NCBI RefSeq assembly: GCF_000422485.1 | Contig: NZ_KE383857.1 | Span: 1-37,078 of the forward strand | Direction: 5' to 3' | Length of the DNA: 37,078 bases | Origin: Paenibacillus pasadenensis DSM 19293 | Lineage (GTDB): Bacteria > Bacillota > Bacilli > Paenibacillales > Paenibacillaceae | Part shown: positions 32,227 to 37,078 of the stretch, in pieces | How the letters are laid out: each line of letters starts with the position of its first letter | Position numbering within the stretch: position 1 is the stretch's first letter | Notes under the pieces: model-generated | What the model was told of the DNA's origin: nothing | Database searches by the model: none | Seen by the model: the letters and a program-made list of their open reading frames with translations, nothing else | Program-made: the position numbers and the translations under genes

Positions 32227-32949
32227 ATGGACTTCGCAGGCGCATTCAGCTCCGACAATTTGCTATTCCTGCTCAAAGGCTTCGGCATGACGCTTATCGT
32301 CGCCGCCGTCGCGATCGTGCTCAGCTTCATCCTCGGCACGGCTCTCGGCCTCATCCGCTACAGCCGGATCAAAGGGTTGGGGACGCTGACGATGCTCGTC
32401 GTCGAGACGATCCGCAACCTGCCGCTGCTGCTCATCATCTTCTTCGTCAAGTTCGCCTTGCCGGAAGTCGGCATCCAGCTGTCCACGTTCTGGGCGGCGG
32501 TCGTGGCGCTGACGCTGTTCGAAGGCGCGATGATCAGCGAGATCGTGCGCAGCGGCTTGCAGTCGGTCAATAAAGGGCTCGTGGAGGCGGCGCGCTCGTC
32601 GGGCCTCACCCAGGCGCAGACGCTGCGGCATGTCGTGCTGCCGATCGGGATGCGCCGCATGGTGCCCCCGCTCGTCAGCCAGTTCATCTCGCTGCTCAAG
32701 GATACGTCGCTTGCGGTCGTCATCTCCTTGCCGGAGCTGATGCACAGCGCCAACATCGTCTACGGGCACGACGTATCGTACGTGTTCCCGGTGCTGCTGC
32801 TCGCGGCCGTGCTGTACTTCGCCGTCAATTACAGCCTCTCGCTGCTGTCCAAGCGGCTGGAGAGCAACGAAGGCGCGCGCCGGCGCACGCCCGGCGCGGG
32901 CAAGGGCAAGCCGGCGGCGCCGGCTGCCACGGCCAAGGCGCAGGCTTGA
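32227..32949 (+). CDS. glnP: Amino-acid ABC transporter permease 2
   Basis: A 240-residue paralogue of the preceding permease. GFGMTLIVAAVAIVLSFILG near the start, VETIRNLPLLLIIFF, and the EAA loop EAARSSGLTQAQTLRHVVLP. The C-terminal 25 residues are a hydrophilic Arg/Lys/Ala-rich tail not typical of the family. GAGAGGAGG precedes ATG 32227. It is the last gene of the four-gene operon. Confidence 0.88.
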   Translation: MDFAGAFSSDNLLFLLKGFGMTLIVAAVAIVLSFILGTALGLIRYSRIKGLGTLTMLVVETIRNLPLLLIIFFVKFALPEVGIQLSTFWAAVVALTLFEGAMISEIVRSGLQSVNKGLVEAARSSGLTQAQTLRHVVLPIGMRRMVPPLVSQFISLLKDTSLAVVISLPELMHSANIVYGHDVSYVFPVLLLAAVLYFAVNYSLSLLSKRLESNEGARRRTPGAGKGKPAAPAATAKAQA

Positions 32950-32979
32950 ATCGACAGGAAAGGCGTTCTTTGCGCCACG

Positions 32980-33018
32980 AACGGGACGAAGAGGGGAGGT
33001 GCCCCGCTTCGTCCCGTT
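32980..33018 (+). terminator. Hairpin after the transporter operon
   Basis: AACGGGACGAAGAGGGG pairs with CCCCGCTTCGTCCCGTT around AGGTG. The stem is long but the T-run is short (TTTGCGTTG), so termination may be weaker than usual. It lies 31 bases after the second permease gene. Confidence 0.65.
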
Positions 33019-33160
33019 TGCGTTGCGCTGGCGGCAGCGCTTTTTGAAGCGGCAGACCGACAGATCCCGTAGACAGCTTCCGTGCAGCGAGCCTACAATG
33101 AAAGAGCGTCGCCGCCCGGCGGCGGCACCTAATTCTACCTAACAAATGAGGTCGGCTAAG

Positions 33161-33922
33161 ATGAGCTGGGAACTATTCGTCTGGATCGCGGCAGGCGGCT
33201 TCCTGGCGGCCTTCGTCGACTCTGTCGTCGGAGGCGGCGGGCTCGTCTCGGTGCCCGTGCTGATGTCGGCGGGACTGCCGCCGCATCTGGCGCTCGGCAC
33301 GAACAAGCTGGCCGGCACGATGGGCTCGCTGACGAGCATGCTGGCCTTCCTCCGCTCGGGCAAGATCGAGGGCCGGATCGTGCGGCGCCTGTTCCCGCTG
33401 ACCGTCGCCGGCGCGGCCGGCGGCACGCTGCTGCTCCAGCTGCTGCCGTCCGACTGGCTGCGCCCGCTCGTCGTCGTCCTGCTCGCGCTCATCACGGTCT
33501 ATACCGTGTTCAAGCGCAGCTGGGGCGTCGACGGCCAGGCGCGGCGGGCGTTCACCCGCCGCTCGGCGGCGTTGATCGCCTGCGCGGCGTTCGCGCTCGG
33601 CGGGTACGACGGCTTTTTCGGTCCGGGCACGGGCTCGTTCCTGATCTTCGTGTTCCTGATGGCCGGATACGACTTCGTGCGGGCCGCCGGCAACGCCAAA
33701 GCGCTCAACTTCGGCAGCAACGTCGCCAGCCTGGCGACCTTCGCCCTGCTGCAGAGCATCGACTGGACGATCGGCCTCACGATGGGCGCCTTCATGGTGC
33801 TCGGCTCGCTCGCCGGCTCGCGCCTGGCGATCCGGCGCGGGGCCCGCTACGTGCGGCCGCTGTTCATCGCCGTCAGCACGCTGCTGCTCCTGCGGCAGGC
33901 CTGGGAGCTGCTGCGCGGCTGA
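33161..33922 (+). CDS. TSUP (TauE/SafE-like) permease
   Basis: A 253-residue membrane protein with about seven hydrophobic segments. The family hallmarks are [18 protein letters not shown] near the N-terminus and its internal repeat [19 protein letters not shown] in the middle; NKLAGTMGS and [10 protein letters not shown] are the matching loops. TSUP proteins export or import sulfur-containing or organic anions, and the substrate here is unknown. ATG 33161 has a weak GAGG site; the five-codon longer frame from 33146 is not needed. Confidence 0.88.
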   Translation: MSWELFVWIAAGGFLAAFVDSVVGGGGLVSVPVLMSAGLPPHLALGTNKLAGTMGSLTSMLAFLRSGKIEGRIVRRLFPLTVAGAAGGTLLLQLLPSDWLRPLVVVLLALITVYTVFKRSWGVDGQARRAFTRRSAALIACAAFALGGYDGFFGPGTGSFLIFVFLMAGYDFVRAAGNAKALNFGSNVASLATFALLQSIDWTIGLTMGAFMVLGSLAGSRLAIRRGARYVRPLFIAVSTLLLLRQAWELLRG

Positions 33923-33960
33923 ACCAGCCTTACCATCCTATTGAAAAGGGGATTTTGCTC

Positions 33961-34749
33961 ATGGCGCTTGCGCAAACCAGTTTCTTCTCCGACGTGCTTG
34001 GACTGAGCTGCTCGATGAACGTCATTTTGCCGCAGCAGACGAAGCGGCAGATCGGACTGGAGGGCAAGGCGGCCGACGGCCGCTTCCCGGTGCTCTACCT
34101 GCTGCACGGCTTGTCCGACGACCACTCGATCTGGCTGCGCCGCACGTCGATCGAGCGTTATGCGGCCGAGTACGGCCTGGCGGTCGTCATGCCGGCCGTG
34201 GCGCGCAGCTTCTACACGGACATGAAGGTCGGCCACCGCTACTGGACGTTCGTCAGCGAGGAGCTGCCCGAGATCGCGGGCGCGCTGTTTCCGCTGTCGG
34301 ACCGCCGCGAGGATACGTTCGCCGCAGGCCTCTCGATGGGCGGCTACGGCGCGTTCAAGCTGGGACTGGCTTGTCCGGACCGCTTCGCGGCGGTCGCCAG
34401 CCTCTCGGGCGGGCTCGACATTCGCGGCCGTTACGACAGGGCCGGCGTGGTGGCTCTCGCCGAGGTCGAGTCGATCCTCGGCAAGCGGGAGGAAGCTCTA
34501 GGCGGGCCGAATGATTTGTTCGCGCTTGCGGAACAGCTGTCCAGCCTTCCGAAGGCACGGCAGCCGCTCCTGTACCAGTGCTGCGGCACGGAGGATTTCC
34601 TCTACGGAGAAAATGTCGCCTTCCGCGAGCATGCCCGCTCGCTCGGCCTGCCGCTGACGTACGAGGAAGGCCCCGGCGAGCATGAATGGGGCTACTGGGA
34701 CGCGCAGATCCGGCGCGTCCTGGAATGGCTGCCGCTGCAGCAGCTCTGA
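33961..34749 (+). CDS. EstA/FrmB-type esterase
   Basis: A 262-residue alpha/beta hydrolase of the esterase D-like family (Bacillus/Lactococcus tributyrin esterase type). It starts with a strand region [11 protein letters not shown], then [20 protein letters not shown]. The nucleophile serine is in [14 protein letters not shown], and the C-terminal Asp and His are in CGTEDFLYG and GEHEWGYWD. It likely hydrolyses short-chain esters or S-formyl/acyl thioesters in the cytoplasm. ATG 33961 follows AAAAGGGG; TTG 33955 would add two residues. It follows the TSUP permease by 38 bases and may be co-transcribed with it. Confidence 0.88.
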   Translation: MALAQTSFFSDVLGLSCSMNVILPQQTKRQIGLEGKAADGRFPVLYLLHGLSDDHSIWLRRTSIERYAAEYGLAVVMPAVARSFYTDMKVGHRYWTFVSEELPEIAGALFPLSDRREDTFAAGLSMGGYGAFKLGLACPDRFAAVASLSGGLDIRGRYDRAGVVALAEVESILGKREEALGGPNDLFALAEQLSSLPKARQPLLYQCCGTEDFLYGENVAFREHARSLGLPLTYEEGPGEHEWGYWDAQIRRVLEWLPLQQL

Positions 34750-34820
34750 TGCCTCTGCGGACTGCGGGGGCTGGATTGGTCCGCTGCGCCAGAGCCGGCT
34801 CCTCGCCGCGCGGCAACAGA

Positions 34821-34868
34821 AAAAGCTGCTTCCATCGCCCTTTCGGGCGGCGGAAGCAGCTTTTTTAA
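34821..34868. terminator. Bidirectional terminator
   Basis: AAAAAGCTGCTTCC pairs with GGAAGCAGCTTTTTT, with an inner GCC/GGC stem. It lies between the convergent esterase (plus) and NlpC/P60 (minus) genes. Confidence 0.92.
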
Positions 34869-34892
34869 TCCGTTTATCGATCCAAGGAATCG

Positions 34893-35384
34893 TTACAGCA
34901 CGCGGCGGGCCGTCGTGTAGTTGTTGCTCCACCAGCCGGAGTTGATCGTGTCGATCGTCACGCCTGGCTTGCCGTACGTGTGGATGATCTTGCCGCCGCC
35001 GATATACATGCCGACATGGGAGATCGGGGAGTAGAAGAACACGAGGTCGCCGGCCTTCAGATTGCTCTTGGAGACGTACTTGCCGACCTTCGATTGGGCT
35101 TTGGACGTGCGCGGCAGGTTGATGCCGGCTTTTTTATAGGCGTATTTCATCAGGCTGGAGCAGTCGAAGTATCTCGTCGTGCTCGTGGAAGCGCCGAATT
35201 TATAAGGCGTGCCCATCTGGCTGCGCGCTGCGGAGACGACGGTGGAGGCTTTGGAAGAGGTCGACACTTCGGCTGCGGCAGCGCTGGTCGCGGGAAGCGC
35301 GACCGATCCGGCAATGGCGATGGACAGCGCGATCGCTGCAGCGGCAAGTTTTTTCGTGAACGATTTTCCGATGATGTAGTTCAT
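34893..35384 (-). CDS. Secreted NlpC/P60 endopeptidase
   Basis: A 163-residue exported cell-wall hydrolase. Signal peptide to about residue 38 (KKLAAAAIALSIAIAGSVAL, cleavage near SAAAA). The NlpC/P60 domain has the catalytic Cys in YFDCSSLMKYAYKKAG, His in SPISHVGMYIGGG and the third polar residue (His) in KIIHTYG. Domain members cut peptidoglycan stem peptides between D-Glu and a diamino acid. No separate wall-binding domain is present, so this is a minimal form. AGAGGAA precedes ATG 35384. An open frame extends to 35543, but its first part is not signal-like. Confidence 0.88.
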   Translation of the reverse strand: MNYIIGKSFTKKLAAAAIALSIAIAGSVALPATSAAAAEVSTSSKASTVVSAARSQMGTPYKFGASTSTTRYFDCSSLMKYAYKKAGINLPRTSKAQSKVGKYVSKSNLKAGDLVFFYSPISHVGMYIGGGKIIHTYGKPGVTIDTINSGWWSNNYTTARRVL

Positions 35385-35726
35385 GATGTCTATTCCTCTT
35401 TTCGTTTGAATGTAAGGGGATTTCCGTGGGCTCTGGCCGCCGCTTGGGGTCGGCCGAGCTGCTTGCTGATCCGGTGAGACAACCATACCACATCGATTTG
35501 TTGCCAAGCCTTTCCTCTGAGATGCCAAGGCGAGCGCTGCCAAGGGATTCGGTCCGTTTGTGAGAAAAAAATGAGAATGCTCTCATGCGCGATTCAAGCT
35601 GCAACCTTTTGCTTGCGGCCGTTTTTCGTCTGCCGTTAACGTTCGTCAATAGGCGGGACAGGGCCGATGGTCCTACACTGAAGACTCCTGTGAAAAACGA
35701 TGGACAAGCAAGGAGGGTGCCGCTAG

Positions 35727-37078
35727 ATGAGGAGAAGAAAACGAAGGCCGGGGCTGCTGGCGCTGGCGATCGCCGCCGCTGCGGGACTGGCGTGGGGAGG
35801 CCAGGCCGCGGCAGCGGTGAAGATGGAGGTTTTGCCTCCTACCTCCGACTTTCCCGCTGCGCTAAGCGGAATCCGGGCAAGCTCGGCCCGCGGAGGCAGC
35901 GAGATCGTGGCGACGGGAGGACAGCATGCTTCGAACAACGGGTTCGCGCCGAGCTCGTACCGGTTCGATCCCCGCACGCTCACCTGGTCGCCGTTCGGCA
36001 GCCCGCTCCAGCTCGCCTATCATCAGCAGTCGGAGCTGAGCGGCGGCAGCGTTCTCGTGACGGGCGGGAACTCTTTCCGCGACAGGATCGGCTATGTCTA
36101 TACCGACGAAGCCCGCTTGTACAATCCGGCGACAGGCTTATGGACTTCGGCGGCTCCGCTGCCGAAGACGATGCTGGGCAACGCGCAGTCGACGCTGCGG
36201 GACGGCCGCGCCATGATCGCAGGCGGCTCCAACGAGATTTACTCGGCAGGCCGGAGCGAGACGTATGACGACGTGTATCTGTACGATCCGGCCCGCGACG
36301 CCTGGAGCGAGGGCTCGCCGCTGCCGATTCCCGTCTATGGAGCGGCGCAAAGCACGCTGAAGGACGGCAGGGTGCTGCTGACCGGGGGGTTGAGCGGGTA
36401 TGCCTATTCGTTCAACAGCTATCTGTACGACCCGGCTCTGGACGGATGGAGCAAGACGGCCTCGCTGCCTTACGACGGCTGGGACATCTATTTCCGGCAT
36501 GCCCAGCTGACGCTCGACAACGGGCTTGTCCTTGTCATGGGCAACCGGAATTTCTCCCTCTACGATCCGTCGACGGGGAAATGGAGCCTGGACAGCCCCA
36601 ACGTCGGCCGCTTGTCGAACGCCAGCCTGGTGCAGGCAGGAGGCAAGGTGTTCGTCATCGGCGGCTACAACGAAGACACGTACGAGCTAAGCCGCAAGGT
36701 TTACCAGCTTACGTTCGACTTCGAGCTGCCGACGTCGCCGGTTCTGTCCGGAGCGCCGGGAGGCTGGACGAATGCCGGGGAAGTGACGGTGTCCGTCGTG
36801 CCGGGCACGGACGGAGAGAGCGGCGTCGCCCGGACCGAATATCGGCTGAGCGGCGCGACGGTCCAGGATTGGACGGAAGTGCCGGCTGAAGGGACCTTCG
36901 TCATAACGGCGGAAGGACAGACGACGGTCGAGGCGCGCACGATCGACCAGACTGGCAACGCCAGTCCGCTGGCAAGCTCCATCGTGCGGATCGACCGCAC
37001 GGCGCCGGGCGCGCCGACGGTGACGCCGAGCGCAGCCGGCTGGAGCAACGCGGCGAGCGTCAGCGTGACGGTGGCGGC
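35727..37078 (+). CDS. Secreted Kelch-like protein with Ig-like repeats (partial)
   Basis: The frame is open to the window edge, so the gene is incomplete at the 3' end. AAGGAGGG lies upstream of ATG 35727. Residues 1-30 form a signal peptide (RRRKRRPGLLALAIAAAAGL). Six Kelch-type blades follow, each with a GG pair (ATGGQHAS, VTGGNSFRD, IAGGSNEIY, LTGGLSGY, VMGNRNF, IGGYNEDT) and a W-S/T residue about 20 positions later, giving a six-bladed propeller up to about residue 330. Then Ig-like repeats begin (SGAPGGWTNAGEVTVSV, IRIDRTAPGAPTVTPSA), as in large Paenibacillus surface proteins. Probably cell-surface or secreted. Substrate or partner unknown. Confidence 0.85.
   Translation, partial: MRRRKRRPGLLALAIAAAAGLAWGGQAAAAVKMEVLPPTSDFPAALSGIRASSARGGSEIVATGGQHASNNGFAPSSYRFDPRTLTWSPFGSPLQLAYHQQSELSGGSVLVTGGNSFRDRIGYVYTDEARLYNPATGLWTSAAPLPKTMLGNAQSTLRDGRAMIAGGSNEIYSAGRSETYDDVYLYDPARDAWSEGSPLPIPVYGAAQSTLKDGRVLLTGGLSGYAYSFNSYLYDPALDGWSKTASLPYDGWDIYFRHAQLTLDNGLVLVMGNRNFSLYDPSTGKWSLDSPNVGRLSNASLVQAGGKVFVIGGYNEDTYELSRKVYQLTFDFELPTSPVLSGAPGGWTNAGEVTVSVVPGTDGESGVARTEYRLSGATVQDWTEVPAEGTFVITAEGQTTVEARTIDQTGNASPLASSIVRIDRTAPGAPTVTPSAAGWSNAASVSVTVA

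Overview
The window looks like the chromosome of a high-GC member of the Paenibacillaceae (Paenibacillus or a close relative). The evidence is a YngK/DUF187 secreted protein with Big2 repeats, a cre-like site, strong AGGAGG-type ribosome sites, Rho-independent terminators, a glnQHMP-type transporter and a Gram-positive lipoprotein signal. Most genes are visibly GC-rich, except between about 8.7 and 20.3 kb, where the DNA is AT-rich and looks acquired.

Layout. 1-4.3 kb: short tandem repeats, then a large secreted DUF187 protein. 4.3-6.9 kb: an ArsR regulator, an SRPBCC-alpha/beta hydrolase fusion and a DUF998 membrane protein, probably one operon. 6.9-8.7 kb: a tyrosine recombinase with one in-frame TGA, then a DinB-family gene. 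8.7-16.8 kb: the centrepiece, an integron-type array of gene cassettes. Eleven attC-like sites (one with a decayed left box), plus one badly decayed candidate, separate single AT-rich genes. These encode a Nudix protein, a broken alpha/beta hydrolase, a SAM methyltransferase, a RidA-family protein and several unknown or membrane proteins. Two cassettes have no convincing gene and are near-duplicates. 16.9-20.6 kb: a debris zone with a truncated histidine phosphatase, a dead IS30-family transposase, small membrane and zinc-ribbon proteins, a VOC protein and gene remnants.

20.6-29.7 kb returns to GC-rich DNA: an MFS transporter, a thioredoxin-reductase-like flavoprotein, a PgsA-type synthase interrupted by an in-frame TAG, a short UvrC-like nuclease, an SDR enzyme, an alpha/beta hydrolase, a VTT/TVP38 membrane protein with a 14-residue repeat tail, and a thioredoxin-like protein. 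29.9-33.0 kb: a complete polar amino-acid ABC transporter (ATPase, binding protein, two permeases). 33.1-37.1 kb: a TSUP permease, an EstA-like esterase, an NlpC/P60 hydrolase and a secreted Kelch-like protein that runs off the right edge.

The key observation is that cassette boundaries behave as integron theory predicts. The bases after each GTT at a cassette's left end are complementary to the bases before AAC at that same cassette's right end, and often not to the neighbouring junction. This is the footprint of excision and insertion of circular cassettes at G/TT. Integrons are known mainly from Gram-negative phyla, so such an array in a Gram-positive chromosome is unexpected. The nearby recombinase has all six catalytic residues and an IntI-like C-terminal RSPLD motif, but lacks the IntI-specific insertion and carries a premature TGA. 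The array is therefore either orphaned (CALIN-like) or served by an unconventional integrase.
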